DNA from: Tatumella terrea | Lineage (GTDB): Bacteria > Pseudomonadota > Gammaproteobacteria > Enterobacterales > Enterobacteriaceae | NCBI RefSeq assembly: GCF_039523755.1 | Contig: NZ_BAAAFX010000002.1 | Coordinates: 248,001 to 312,000 of the forward strand | Length of the DNA stretch: 64,000 nucleotides | Direction: 5' to 3' | Part shown: piece by piece, positions 25,326 through 34,707 of the stretch | Numbering within the stretch: position 1 is the first letter of the stretch | Layout of the letters: every line of letters starts with the position of its first letter | Program-made: the position numbers and the translations under genes | Notes under the pieces: model-generated | What the model was told of the DNA's origin: nothing | The model's input: the letters and a program-made list of their open reading frames with translations, nothing else | The model's database searches: none

Positions 25326-27629
25326 TCAGGGCTGACCGTCCCCGGTGACAATCTGTAATGACTGTAAGCCTATCCCCAGTTTACGCGGATCCTGTCCGAT
25401 AATATTATCCAGCATACTTTCTGTAGGTTCCGGCGGGGTCAGGGTAATAACACGGCTGCCTGCCGGCGGCGTGAAATGCAACTGATACTCTGCGAATGTC
25501 GCCGTCGGAATAAAGGTCTGTTGCTGATCACCGACCGTCACTTTCACTGGCTTGCCGATATTCGGGCCAAAACCTTTGGCGGTGATCCGCAGCGTGAATG
25601 CCGCCGGCAGGGGCATTTTGTAGGTCAGTGTCACGGCCGGGGCAAGATTCGCATTGGACCAGCGACCCCAATTCTCGTTTCTTGACAAGCCACTGAAGGA
25701 CATGACGGACTCCGGCGCACCTGGCAGGTTAAAAAGATAGACGGCCGACGGGTAGCGGATAGCGTTGTCGGGCATTTTCAACAGAGAGATCGCCTGCTGA
25801 TAGAGGTCTGCCGAAGGAAGTGCCGGTGTGAAAACCACCTTGCCCTGGAAGAGACCGCTCCCGAGTTCGGTCACTTCCGGTGTCCCTCCTAACTGGCCGT
25901 GGGTATAACAAAGCGCATCGCTCAATGCCAGCGAGGGTGCCCACAGACGGCCGGCTTTATAACATTTATCGATCCAGACAAATTTATCCCCGGCCGCAAA
26001 CCGGCTAAGCCGTGCAGTCAGAGTTTCAGCATAGACGCCTTCAGGAATAGGCTCGACTTTGTCGGCATCGACTTTAATCAGCACCGGCAACCGGAAGGTG
26101 GAGCCGGAAAAACTCAGGGTATTTTTCTGCTGATCGACGGTGAAGTGATCTATTTTCCGGGGGAAGTTCCAGAGCTGAATAATGTCCGGCTTCCACTGCA
26201 GTACTTTCTGCGACAGGTTATCAAACACCTCTGACAGAGAAGTTCCGGAAAGCGTACTGCGTCCCAGACCGATAAAATTATCGCCGCCCAGGATATCCAG
26301 TACGGTGGCACCATTATCCATCGTATTACGTTTGTTGTTCTGGGTAACGGCATCAGGCTTATCGCCGCGGATCACAAAGAACGTATCGTGACGAGGATAG
26401 CGGGTCAGGTAACGGTAGGCCGTATTATTCATCGCCAGGTGATCTGACCCGACAACAATGACCGTGTTTTTAAAGCCGGGGGATTGCTTTATCCGTGCGA
26501 TCAGTCGCGCGATATGTTCCTGAGAACAAGCCACCGCACTGAAGGAGAGATTATTTTTCCCCTCGTAAGGATAGGTTTTCCGCTGACAGGACGCAGAAAT
26601 AAAACCATCCGGATGATGGGTATCGACAGTCAGCGCAAACAGAGCAAAGCGTTGATTCTGCGCCGACAGTTGCTGGTATTTATCGAAAACTTTATCCAGC
26701 ACGGTATCGTCATAAAACCCCCAGTTATTCCGGTAGCCGGGGTCCGCGACCTGCGTTTTCAGCTCTTCCGAGCCTTCCATATGCTGCGTTTCAAATCCAT
26801 GAGAGCGCAGGAAGACATCTTTTCCGCCAAAGCGTAAATCGGCGCCCTGAATAAACCAGTTCTGGTAACCGGAATTTTTCAGAATATCGCCGAGGCAGAT
26901 ATTTTGCGGATAAAAACTGGAAAGCGAAGACGATGCATTCCCTTCAAACGGGGCAAACAGAGGGATCCCGCACTGCGAAGCGACCATGCCGGCGATGGTA
27001 TAGTCGGTGCCGGGTAACTGTGCGGTGGATGTGAAATCGATGCCTGACTGCATTTGCCGGATCAGTTCCGGGGCAAGATCCGGGAAGGCCTGCTGGTTGA
27101 AATACGTTCTTTCCAGACTTTCTGCATAGATATAGACCAGATTCAGGTGAGGTTTTTTAATCGTGCTGTCAGGGACTTTATAATAGTCATCAAAATCAGA
27201 CCCTTCCTGGAAAGAGTGCGAGGCAATCAGGGTCTTTATCTGCTGATAGGCCGGACTGGTATTAATGGAAAGACCGGCCAGCAGACAGGCAAAAATACTC
27301 CAGCCGAAATGGTGCTGATGATTTTTATTCCGCAGAATACGGGTCAGTACCAGAAAAATGAGTACGATAGCGAGGAGTAACGCAGCGGCGGGTAATAGAT
27401 AGCGTCCGGTACCGGCTCCGGTCAGGTTATTTGTCAGAGTATAAATAACGGCTTCGGTTATTCCGTTGCCGGTAAAGTAATTACTGGCAAATAATGTCGC
27501 ATTCAGCAGCAGAAAGCTCATCAGCAGCAGAGTAATAATAACAAACCAGAGCCGGTGACGGCCGGCTTTACGGGCGTAAATAATGACCGAGGCCGCAAAA
27601 AGTCCTGATGAAATAAGCTCTGAAACCAA
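25326..27629 (-). CDS. opgB: Phosphoglycerol transferase I (OpgB/MdoB)
   Basis: Inner-membrane enzyme with a large periplasmic sulfatase-fold domain. It transfers phosphoglycerol from phosphatidylglycerol to osmoregulated periplasmic glucans. It has 767 residues (E. coli 763). Four hydrophobic segments occupy residues 1-130. The catalytic domain shows YAESLERTYF with LPGTDYTIAGM (nucleophile threonine), TVDTHHPDG and SDHLAMNNTAYRYL. The start is a TTG at 27629 with AGGAG well placed. As in E. coli, it lies on the far side of yjjZ and the tRNA-Leu genes, though other genes intervene here. Confidence 0.96.
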   Translation of the reverse strand: MVSELISSGLFAASVIIYARKAGRHRLWFVIITLLLMSFLLLNATLFASNYFTGNGITEAVIYTLTNNLTGAGTGRYLLPAAALLLAIVLIFLVLTRILRNKNHQHHFGWSIFACLLAGLSINTSPAYQQIKTLIASHSFQEGSDFDDYYKVPDSTIKKPHLNLVYIYAESLERTYFNQQAFPDLAPELIRQMQSGIDFTSTAQLPGTDYTIAGMVASQCGIPLFAPFEGNASSSLSSFYPQNICLGDILKNSGYQNWFIQGADLRFGGKDVFLRSHGFETQHMEGSEELKTQVADPGYRNNWGFYDDTVLDKVFDKYQQLSAQNQRFALFALTVDTHHPDGFISASCQRKTYPYEGKNNLSFSAVACSQEHIARLIARIKQSPGFKNTVIVVGSDHLAMNNTAYRYLTRYPRHDTFFVIRGDKPDAVTQNNKRNTMDNGATVLDILGGDNFIGLGRSTLSGTSLSEVFDNLSQKVLQWKPDIIQLWNFPRKIDHFTVDQQKNTLSFSGSTFRLPVLIKVDADKVEPIPEGVYAETLTARLSRFAAGDKFVWIDKCYKAGRLWAPSLALSDALCYTHGQLGGTPEVTELGSGLFQGKVVFTPALPSADLYQQAISLLKMPDNAIRYPSAVYLFNLPGAPESVMSFSGLSRNENWGRWSNANLAPAVTLTYKMPLPAAFTLRITAKGFGPNIGKPVKVTVGDQQQTFIPTATFAEYQLHFTPPAGSRVITLTPPEPTESMLDNIIGQDPRKLGIGLQSLQIVTGDGQP

Positions 27630-28273
27630 AATGCTCTCCTGTAAAGCGTAGGTGGCGGCCAGGGGCCGGGGGCCAATGACCGGAAGGTGCCCAGTGGCCG
27701 TGTCAGATTTTTATGCCGGGCAATGTGCTATTTTCCGGGGGTTAGGACAATGTTTTTCTCTCTATTTAAAATATTTTTTTTGAACCAGGTCGCGAAGCTG
27801 AGATAAAAAACCCTTTTTCGTTCGTGACTATGCAGGAAGGGTGTCATATTACTGACATATCTTTACGCTAATTTTCTCTGCAGTGCAGGGGCTAATTACC
27901 GTCTTTCTGCACTAACAATGTGATTTTACTCTCAATAACCGAATGATTAATTCATTTGAAACAGGAAAACATCTGAGGATTATAAAACACAATGGATTTT
28001 CTGTGCGCTTTTTCTTGATTTATCTACGCGCGTAGATAAAATTCCTGCCGAAAAACGCCCACGAAAAATCGGTGCAATCCGGTCATTCAGTTGCTCTTGT
28101 AACATTTAAATGATTAGTCATCTAAGACTGGCACAAATGACAAGCGAATATTCCGACACCAGGGAATTTCTTCTGATCTCCGTATGCCGGAGAGCCATTG
28201 CGTACTGTGGGCGTTTTTCACTCAGTACTGCAGAAAGCCACTTTCTGAACCGACCGACAGGGAGTACTGAGTT
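27630..28273. promoter_or_regulatory. 644-bp intergenic region with a 22-bp perfect palindrome
   Basis: No gene is supported. The perfect palindrome TTTATCTACGC/GCGTAGATAAA at 28019-28040 has the central CG step typical of LacI-family operators. It lies 234 bp upstream of an MFS gene whose neighbour encodes a LacI regulator. The left half must contain the opgB promoter. Confidence 0.7.
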
Positions 28274-29644
28274 ATGACACATCCTCCCGGGCATCAGACC
28301 CGTCATCCCTTGCTGATCCTGGCAGAAGAGAGAGAAGCCCGCCGTGATTTCCGGCGCGCAACGTTTTCCTGCTGGCTCGGCACCGCGATGGAATATGCTG
28401 ACTTCGCACTCTACGGCTTAGCTGCCGGTATTATCTTCGGGGATGTCTTTTTCCCTGAGGTCACCCCTGCCATGGCGCTGCTGTCCAGTTTTGCCACCTG
28501 GTCGGTGGGTTTTATTGCCAGGCCCATCGGGGCACTGTTCTTTGGCTGGCTCGGGGATCGTCACGGGCGTAAATCGGTCATGGTGATCACTATCCTGCTG
28601 ATGGGGCTGTCTACCATGCTGATAGGGCTTATTCCGGATTACCGGACTATCGGTCTCTGGGCACCGGCCTGCCTGGTGATATTGCGTTTCACCCAGGGGT
28701 TGGGGGCCGGGGCTGAGCTGTCCGGGGGAACGGTTATGCTGGGAGAATACGCCCCACCGGCAAGGCGCGGACTGGTCTCTTCGGTGATTGCCCTGGGGTC
28801 TAACAGTGGCACCCTGATAGCTTCTGTCGTCTGGTTACTGGTGGTTCAGCTCGACCATCAAAGCCTGATCAGTTGGGGATGGCGGATCCCGTTTTTGTGC
28901 AGTTTCCTGATTGCGCTTGGGGCACTGTGGATGCGGCGTTCGGTCCGGGAAACCCCGGTCTTTGAGCAACGCCGGAAAACGCTGATGGCAGAACGCCAGC
29001 AAACCCTGCACACGGCCTCACTGAGCGACAGGAAGCCTCGCGGCCCCGGTAAAGCCTTCTGGGTCATGATGGGTCTGAGAATTGGTGAAAATGGTCCTTC
29101 GTATCTGGCGCAGGGATTTATGGTCGGTTATGTCGCCAGAGTACTGATGATGGATAAATCCGTGCCGACGACCGCCGTTTTTATCGCCTCTGTACTGGGC
29201 TTTTTGGTGATCCCTCTGGCCGGCTGGCTGTCTGACCGTTATGGTCGCCGTAAACTCTATCGTCTCTTTTGTCTGTTACTAATGATCTACGCCTGGCCAG
29301 CGTTCACGTTGCTGGACAGTCATCAGCCCTGGATTGTGATTTCGACCATTGTTGTCGGAATGGCTCTGGCTTCCCTGGGCATTTACGGGGTCCAGGCCGC
29401 ATGGGGGGTGGAGTTATTTGGTGTTACACATCGCTATAGCAAAATGGCCGTGGCCAAAGAACTGGGGTCCATTATTTCCGGCGGAACAGCCCCGCTGGTG
29501 GCCGCAGCACTGTTATCCTGTTTCGGGCACTGGTGGGCGATAGCGGTCTATTTTACGCTGATGGCGGGTATCGGTTTTGTGACGACCTTTATTGCCCCGG
29601 AAACCCGGGGCCGGGACCTGAATTTACCGGATGACGCAATTTAG
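28274..29644 (+). CDS. MFS transporter, metabolite:H+ symporter (ShiA/ProP-like) type
   Basis: Inner-membrane proton symporter of 456 residues with about twelve membrane segments. Family features are the ARPIGALFFGWLGDRHGRKSVM loop between helices 2 and 3, RFTQGLGAGAELSGG in helix 4, and a second GWLSDRYGRRK loop. It opens a plus-strand locus with a LacI regulator and a nucleoside hydrolase, so a nucleoside or related compound is the likely cargo, although MHS members more often carry organic acids. GGGAG precedes the ATG. Confidence 0.88.
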   Translation: MTHPPGHQTRHPLLILAEEREARRDFRRATFSCWLGTAMEYADFALYGLAAGIIFGDVFFPEVTPAMALLSSFATWSVGFIARPIGALFFGWLGDRHGRKSVMVITILLMGLSTMLIGLIPDYRTIGLWAPACLVILRFTQGLGAGAELSGGTVMLGEYAPPARRGLVSSVIALGSNSGTLIASVVWLLVVQLDHQSLISWGWRIPFLCSFLIALGALWMRRSVRETPVFEQRRKTLMAERQQTLHTASLSDRKPRGPGKAFWVMMGLRIGENGPSYLAQGFMVGYVARVLMMDKSVPTTAVFIASVLGFLVIPLAGWLSDRYGRRKLYRLFCLLLMIYAWPAFTLLDSHQPWIVISTIVVGMALASLGIYGVQAAWGVELFGVTHRYSKMAVAKELGSIISGGTAPLVAAALLSCFGHWWAIAVYFTLMAGIGFVTTFIAPETRGRDLNLPDDAI

Positions 29645-29691
29645 AGGACTGGCCCGGGGCGGATATCCGGCCGGAGAAAACAGGAGAGTGT

Positions 29692-30756
29692 GTGGGTAAA
29701 CGGTTAACTCAGCGAAGAGTGACGCGGGAAGAGGTTGCCAGCCTGGCCGGGACATCGGTGGCGGTGGTCAGTTATGTGATTAATAACGGACCGCGCCCGG
29801 TGGCAGAGGCGACACGGGAACGGGTACTGCAGGCTATTCGCCAGACGGGCTATCAACCCAACGGTATTGCCCGTGCGCTGGCTTCCGGAACCACCCGTAC
29901 ATTCGGGGTGGTGGTTCCGGATATTTCTAACCCGTTTATCGCGTCTCTGGCTCATGAATTACTACAGGAGTCGATGCGTTACGGTCACGTCATGCTGCTG
30001 GGGGATTCCGGAGATGACGGTCAGCGGGAGCAGGACATCATTCAGGGATTACTGAACCGCCAGGTCGACGGACTGATCTATATCAGTGCTGACCGTCAGC
30101 CGCACACGGAGATTATCCGTCGCAGCGGAACACCGGTGATCATGCTGGACGGTGTCGAGCCGGGACCGGGGGTTTCGGTCTTACGGATGGATGAACGGCA
30201 GGCCGCCAGAGAAGCGACGGCACATCTGTTGAGCCATGGCTACCGGGAAGTCGGGATCATTACCGGACCTGCCTGGATGCTGAATACCCGTGACCGTTTA
30301 CAGGGCTGGCGTGACGCGATGGAACATGCCGGGCTGGCGGTTAACCCGCACTGGGTGGTGCCGGCAGATTATACGCGTCAGGGCGGATATCAGGCAGCAT
30401 TGCATCTGCTGTCCGGCCCGGGGTGCCCGCGGGCGCTGTTTGTCTGTAATGAACAAATGGCGATAGGCAGTCTGCGGGCCTTTCATCAGCAAGGGATTCG
30501 GGTACCGGATGATCTGGCCATTGTCGGTTTTAACGGGACGGATCAGGGCGCTTACCATCTGCCTTCACTGACCTCTGTCCGTCAGCCGATTGCTGAAATT
30601 GCGGCGACGGCCATCCGTCTGCTCCATGAGTGGCAGGCCGGGGGCGGGTTGCATGACATCCGGCATTTTCTGGAACCCGGCGAGTCCTGCGGGTGTCCTG
30701 CCGGTTCTCCTTCACTTCAGCCAGGTCTGCGAAAAAATGCAACGGATAATTATTGA
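29692..30756 (+). CDS. LacI family transcriptional regulator
   Basis: Regulator of 354 residues starting with GTG at 29692, five bases after AGGAG. The N-terminal helix-turn-helix is TREEVASLAGTSVAVVSYVIN, with the hinge helix around PNGIARALASG. The sugar/nucleoside-binding core follows with FGVVVPDISNPF. Its end overlaps the nucleoside hydrolase gene by 20 bp. It probably represses this locus through the palindrome at 28019-28040, with a nucleoside-derived effector; this is inference from position. Confidence 0.9.
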   Translation: MGKRLTQRRVTREEVASLAGTSVAVVSYVINNGPRPVAEATRERVLQAIRQTGYQPNGIARALASGTTRTFGVVVPDISNPFIASLAHELLQESMRYGHVMLLGDSGDDGQREQDIIQGLLNRQVDGLIYISADRQPHTEIIRRSGTPVIMLDGVEPGPGVSVLRMDERQAAREATAHLLSHGYREVGIITGPAWMLNTRDRLQGWRDAMEHAGLAVNPHWVVPADYTRQGGYQAALHLLSGPGCPRALFVCNEQMAIGSLRAFHQQGIRVPDDLAIVGFNGTDQGAYHLPSLTSVRQPIAEIAATAIRLLHEWQAGGGLHDIRHFLEPGESCGCPAGSPSLQPGLRKNATDNY

Positions 30757-31747
30757 TTGTGACCCCGGAAACGGGATCGCGGGGGCCAATACGGATGACG
30801 GTTTAGCCCTCGCGCTGGCGCTGGCCTCGGCGGATCTGCAGGTAGAGATGGTCACCACTGTCAGCGGGAATACTCCGGCCGCGACCGGCGCCCGGGTGGT
30901 AACCGATCTGGTCCGGCGTTGCGGCTTAATGGTGCCGGTCTATTGTGGTGCTGAGCGCGCGCTCTGTGAACCGGAAGAAGAGTGGCGTCGCCAGCTGGAC
31001 ACACGGGTCGAGGCACTTTCTCTCGGGTATTTGTGGGATTCCGTCCGCCCGCCGGCACGGTTGTCAGAGTATTCACGTCATGCCGCAGAACGGATGGCCG
31101 AATGTATCTGTGCCTCGCCGGGAGAGATAACCCTGCTGGCACTGGGGCCGCTGACCAATATTGCCCATGCGTTACAGCGTTTTCCGCAGATGGCCGGTGC
31201 GGTGGCAGAAATTATTATTATGGGCGGTGTCTTTCACCTGGACGATTATATTAAAGACACCAATTTTGGTCTGGACCCGGAAGCCGCCTCTCTGGTGCTG
31301 AACTGCGGGGCAAAAATTACGCTGGTTCCGATGGATGTGACGGTGAATACGTTGCTGACCCGGAAAGACTTACAGCGGATCACGGCCGGATCTTCGCCGC
31401 TGGCCCTGTTTGTGCGTGACACGCTGACGCCCTGGATAACCTATTCAATGCTCACCCGGCATCCCGGGGGAAGCTGGATCCATGATGTGCTGGTGGTGGC
31501 GTGGCTGCTGGATCCGCAGGTGGCAACCGCAGAGAATTTTCGTGCCGGTATTGAGATACGCCCTGGCCTGACGCGGGGTAAAAGCTGGCGTTACCGGCCA
31601 CCTCTGCGTGTAGGGGTAGGGATCGATCCCGAAGAGGGGGCTGACATCCGTATTCTGACCTCGGTCGACAACGCCTTGTTACTTCGTCTGCTGGAACGTG
31701 TGCTCAGCCCTCCGGCGGCGGCGGACATGTCCCGGCGAATGTCCTGA
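30737..31747 (+). CDS. Inosine-uridine-type nucleoside hydrolase
   Basis: Calcium-dependent N-ribohydrolase of 336 residues that splits nucleosides into base and ribose. The metal-binding aspartate cluster is DCDPGNGIAGANTDDGLA (about residues 7-24), the variant with an insertion between DPG and DD. ITLLALGPLTNIA and IIIMGGVF are family strands. The ATG at 30737 lies inside the 3' end of the LacI gene, giving translational coupling. Preference for purine or pyrimidine nucleosides cannot be told. Confidence 0.9.
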   Translation: MQRIIIDCDPGNGIAGANTDDGLALALALASADLQVEMVTTVSGNTPAATGARVVTDLVRRCGLMVPVYCGAERALCEPEEEWRRQLDTRVEALSLGYLWDSVRPPARLSEYSRHAAERMAECICASPGEITLLALGPLTNIAHALQRFPQMAGAVAEIIIMGGVFHLDDYIKDTNFGLDPEAASLVLNCGAKITLVPMDVTVNTLLTRKDLQRITAGSSPLALFVRDTLTPWITYSMLTRHPGGSWIHDVLVVAWLLDPQVATAENFRAGIEIRPGLTRGKSWRYRPPLRVGVGIDPEEGADIRILTSVDNALLLRLLERVLSPPAAADMSRRMS

Positions 31748-31954
31748 CGGTGTCATCTGCCGCCGGACTTTCGCGATAAATATACTTTCTTACAACTGAT
31801 ACAGTGAGCTGGCGCAGGTTCTGTCATGCGGTTTGTTTTTTACATGCTATATAAAAATATATAACAAACTAAATACATACCTGCTGCTCTGTGACTGCTC
31901 CCTCTGCCCGGCACTGTTAAGCGCTGTGCAACGGGACCGGCAAGGATCTCTGCC

Positions 31955-33160
31955 ATGCTCCACTGGACCGCTACACAAAAGAATGTCGCTTTTTCCTGTT
32001 TTACCAGCTGGATGCTGGATGCCTTCGATTTTTTTATCCTTGTCTTCGTCCTCAGTGATCTGGCGGACTATTTCCATCGCAGTATGACGGAAGTTTCGCT
32101 GGCGATCATGCTGACACTGGCGGTAAGACCGGCAGGGGCTCTGTTATTTGGCTGGCTGGCGGAAAAGTATGGTCGCCGGCCGATACTGATGCTGAATATC
32201 GTGATGTTCTCGCTGTTTGAGCTGTTATCGGCCTGGTCTCCGACCTTTACCGCATTCCTGATTTTCCGGGGGCTTTACGGTGTGGCCATGGGAGGTATCT
32301 GGGGCGTCGCCTCCTCACTGGCGATGGAGACGATCCCGGATCGCTCACGCGGTCTGATGTCCGGAGTTTTTCAGGCCGGTTATCCCTGCGGTTATCTGCT
32401 GGCCTCGGTGATCTTCGGGCTCTGCTATACGCTGCTCGGCTGGCGGGGCATGTTTCTGGTCGGGACTGCGCCGGTGCTGCTCCTGCCGTTTATCTATTTT
32501 AGGGTGCCTGAATCCCCGGTCTGGCTGGCGTCGAAAGCGAAAGCCGAAAAGTATGCGTTATTACCGATCATCAGACAGCATGCCAGGTTATGTCTTTATC
32601 TGGTGTTACTGATGGCCTGCTTCAATTTCTTCAGCCACGGGACGCAGGATTTATATCCGACTTTCCTGAAAATACAGCATCAGTTTGATGCTCATACCAT
32701 CAGTGTGATCGCCATCAGCTATAACATCGCGGCTATGGCGGGGGGGATCGGCTTTGGTTTACTTTCTGAGAAGATTGGCCGTAAAAAAGCAATTATGCTG
32801 GCCTCGTTTCTGGCACTGCCGGTCCTGCCTCTGTGGGCATTTTCATCGGGGTCCTGGATGATTGGCCTGGGGGCATTTTTAATGCAGTTTATGGTGCAGG
32901 GAGCCTGGGGAGTGATCCCGACCTGGCTGACCGAACTGGTGCCGGCGAATGCCCGTGCCGTCCTCCCGGGCTTCGTCTATCAGTCCGGTAATCTGATAGC
33001 CTCGGTGAATGCGACGTTGCAGTCGGGTATCGCCTCTGCCCACGGTGGAAATTACGGACTGAGTATGGCTCTGGTCGCCGGAGTGGTGGCGGTACTGATT
33101 TGTCTGCTGACCGCGCTGGGCAAAGAAACCCGGGGGATGACGATCACCGGCAAAGAATAA
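31955..33160 (+). CDS. MFS transporter (NanT/ShiA-like symporter)
   Basis: Inner-membrane transporter of 401 residues. The first helix SWMLDAFDFFILVFVLSDLA carries the acidic D-x-F-D motif found in sialate and aromatic-acid symporters. The GWLAEKYGRRPIL loop, FRGLYGVAMGGIWG and a second LSEKIGRKKA loop confirm the family. It lies 207 bp after the nucleoside hydrolase on the same strand. Substrate unknown; a product or relative of the nucleoside pathway is possible. Confidence 0.88.
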   Translation: MLHWTATQKNVAFSCFTSWMLDAFDFFILVFVLSDLADYFHRSMTEVSLAIMLTLAVRPAGALLFGWLAEKYGRRPILMLNIVMFSLFELLSAWSPTFTAFLIFRGLYGVAMGGIWGVASSLAMETIPDRSRGLMSGVFQAGYPCGYLLASVIFGLCYTLLGWRGMFLVGTAPVLLLPFIYFRVPESPVWLASKAKAEKYALLPIIRQHARLCLYLVLLMACFNFFSHGTQDLYPTFLKIQHQFDAHTISVIAISYNIAAMAGGIGFGLLSEKIGRKKAIMLASFLALPVLPLWAFSSGSWMIGLGAFLMQFMVQGAWGVIPTWLTELVPANARAVLPGFVYQSGNLIASVNATLQSGIASAHGGNYGLSMALVAGVVAVLICLLTALGKETRGMTITGKE

Positions 33161-33186
33161 CGGCGGCCCCCGGGCCGCCGGGGGCG

Positions 33187-33645
33187 TTACTGGCTGACAT
33201 CCACCCAGCGGGCTTCCGTCAGTTCTGCCATGCGCTGTGGGGTGATACGCACGCAGCTATGTGTGCTGCCGGCGGCGGGCAGCACTTCGCTGAATGCCTG
33301 CAGCGAAACATCACAATAGATCGTTAACGGATTCTCCAGCCCGAAAGGGCAGACCCCGCCGACCGGATGCCCGGTCGCATTGATAACCTCATCCACACTG
33401 AGCATCCTGGCTTTGGCCCCCAGGGTGGCTCTGAGCTTTTTGTTATCCAGCCGTGCGTTTCCGCTCATTACAACCAGAATAATTTCCTGCTTCACTTTCA
33501 GTGACAGGGTCTTCGCAATTTGTCCGGGTTCGACCCGATGGACCCGGGCTGCCATATCGACAGTCGCGGTACTTTCTGCGGCTTCTATGACTTCAATATC
33601 CGGGGCATGCTCAGCAAAGAACTGCTGTACCGACTGCAGACTCAT
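33187..33645 (-). CDS. YbaK/EbsC family aminoacyl-tRNA deacylase-like protein
   Basis: Cytoplasmic protein of 152 residues in the YbaK/ProX editing family, which hydrolyses mischarged tRNAs such as Ala- or Cys-tRNA-Pro. Visible features are GQIAKTLSLKV with the conserved lysine, LVVMSGNARLDNKKL, and the GHPVGGVCPFGL loop. The ATG at 33645 has GGAG six bases upstream; the longer frame to 33684 is not needed. It is convergent with the MFS gene and lies next to the Fur-controlled yjjZ. Confidence 0.87.
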   Translation of the reverse strand: MSLQSVQQFFAEHAPDIEVIEAAESTATVDMAARVHRVEPGQIAKTLSLKVKQEIILVVMSGNARLDNKKLRATLGAKARMLSVDEVINATGHPVGGVCPFGLENPLTIYCDVSLQAFSEVLPAAGSTHSCVRITPQRMAELTEARWVDVSQ

Positions 33646-33771
33646 TTTATTCTCCAGGAATTTTTCAGATTTAAAAATTGCCATAAGCGGAGGAGGCTGT
33701 AAACGCTTCTGCGGGAAATTACACCGGGTTTGGTGAAAAAACTTTTTTGTGCTCAGGAAGCATAAAATAAG

Positions 33772-33815
33772 TTGAAAATGATAACTACTATCATATGATA
33801 TTGAAAATCATTCTC
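33772..33815 (+). promoter_or_regulatory. yjjZ promoter overlapped by a Fur box
   Basis: TTGAAA (33772-33777) and TATGAT (33794-33799) are separated by 16 bp. The 19-bp segment 33797-33815 matches the Fur consensus GATAATGATAATCATTATC at 16 of 19 positions and covers the -10 region. Iron-dependent repression of the following gene is therefore expected. Confidence 0.8.
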
Positions 33816-33832
33816 GTTAATAGGGTTTATTG

Positions 33833-34111
33833 ATGGAAATGGCGATGGTAGCGTCAGGATCGTTGTGGATATTCAGCTGGATGATGGGCAAAAAGATCGA
33901 CAGCGGCTGGGGCGTTTTGCTGCCCTGTGCGGCAATGCCGGTCTTTGCGCTCTGGCATCCCGGGTTTGAGCAATGGCGGATCATTATGCTGATGGCGTTG
34001 ATACTGACGCTGGTGATGTTATTACATCCCCGTTTACGTCATTACCTGTTACTGCCTGCCTGTCTGGTCGTTTCCGGCAGTGTAGCCGCAATGGTGGTGA
34101 ATTTCCCTTAG
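33833..34111 (+). CDS. yjjZ: DUF1435 family small membrane protein (YjjZ)
   Basis: Small hydrophobic protein of about 92 residues with three predicted membrane segments (SLWIFSWMM, VLLPCAAMPVFALW, IIMLMALILTLVMLL) and a hydrophobic C-terminus. It fits the enterobacterial DUF1435/YjjZ family in size and in position next to the tRNA-Leu cluster. The ATG at 33833 has TAGGG upstream; a TTG one codon earlier is possible. Function unknown. The Fur box over its promoter suggests a role under iron limitation. Confidence 0.75.
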   Translation: MEMAMVASGSLWIFSWMMGKKIDSGWGVLLPCAAMPVFALWHPGFEQWRIIMLMALILTLVMLLHPRLRHYLLLPACLVVSGSVAAMVVNFP

Positions 34112-34230
34112 CGGGTACCGGATAAGCAAAGCATCAAAGGGGATCACGATAGCTGTGAAGTAAGGATAAAAACGGGAAATAACAGAAACAGCACGCGGGA
34201 TAACAGAAAGGTTTAGCAGAGAAGACAACG

Positions 34231-34317
34231 TGGTGCGAAGAGAGGGACTTGAACCCTCACGTCCGTTAAGACACTAACACCTGAAGCTAGCGCGTCTACC
34301 AATTCCGCCACCTTCGC
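34231..34317 (-). tRNA. tRNA-Leu (CAG), copy 3 in transcription order
   Basis: An 87-nt gene including encoded CCA. It has the acceptor stem GCGAAGG paired with TCTTCGC, anticodon CAG in the CTTCAGGT loop, the long class II variable arm, and the T-loop GTTCAAGT. It is identical to the two upstream copies. Confidence 0.98.
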
Positions 34318-34345
34318 ATCTGTGTTGTCTGTTCATCGATTGTCC

Positions 34346-34432
34346 TGGTGCGAAGAGAGGGACTTGAACCCTCACGTCCGTTAAGACACTAACACCTGAA
34401 GCTAGCGCGTCTACCAATTCCGCCACCTTCGC
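34346..34432 (-). tRNA. tRNA-Leu (CAG), copy 2
   Basis: Identical in sequence to the flanking copies, 28 bp from copy 3 and 33 bp from copy 1. The three would be processed from one transcript. Corresponds to the leuQPV array of E. coli. Confidence 0.98.
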
Positions 34433-34465
34433 AGTATTCAGGATAATGATGAAACATGTGGTGAT

Positions 34466-34552
34466 TGGTGCGAAGAGAGGGACTTGAACCCTCACGTCCG
34501 TTAAGACACTAACACCTGAAGCTAGCGCGTCTACCAATTCCGCCACCTTCGC
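34466..34552 (-). tRNA. tRNA-Leu (CAG), copy 1 (promoter-proximal)
   Basis: First gene of the tandem array, 43 bp from the -10 element of its promoter. Identical to the other two copies, with encoded CCA. Confidence 0.98.
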
Positions 34553-34595
34553 ATACCATCAATACAAAAAGATTGTATTGTTACCACGGAGGCGC

Positions 34596-34623
34596 ATTGT
34601 AGAGATTTTACACCCCGCGTCAA
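34596..34623 (-). promoter_or_regulatory. Stable-RNA promoter of the tRNA-Leu array
   Basis: On the minus strand TTGACG (34618-34623) and TACAAT (34596-34601) are spaced by 16 bp. The bases after the -10 element are GCGCC, a GC-rich discriminator as in stringently controlled tRNA and rRNA promoters. Confidence 0.8.
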
Positions 34624-34707
34624 CTGATATTTCGCTGAGCGGAGTGTGACTGCTGTAAAAACCAGCAGACGCTGCGGTGGCCGGCAGAAGCAGGTCAGCC
34701 GCCGGTA

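Noticed and set aside
34274..34546. Minus-strand open frame encoding a duplicated peptide
   Set aside because: It reads through the tRNA-Leu genes; the repetition comes from the identical tRNAs.
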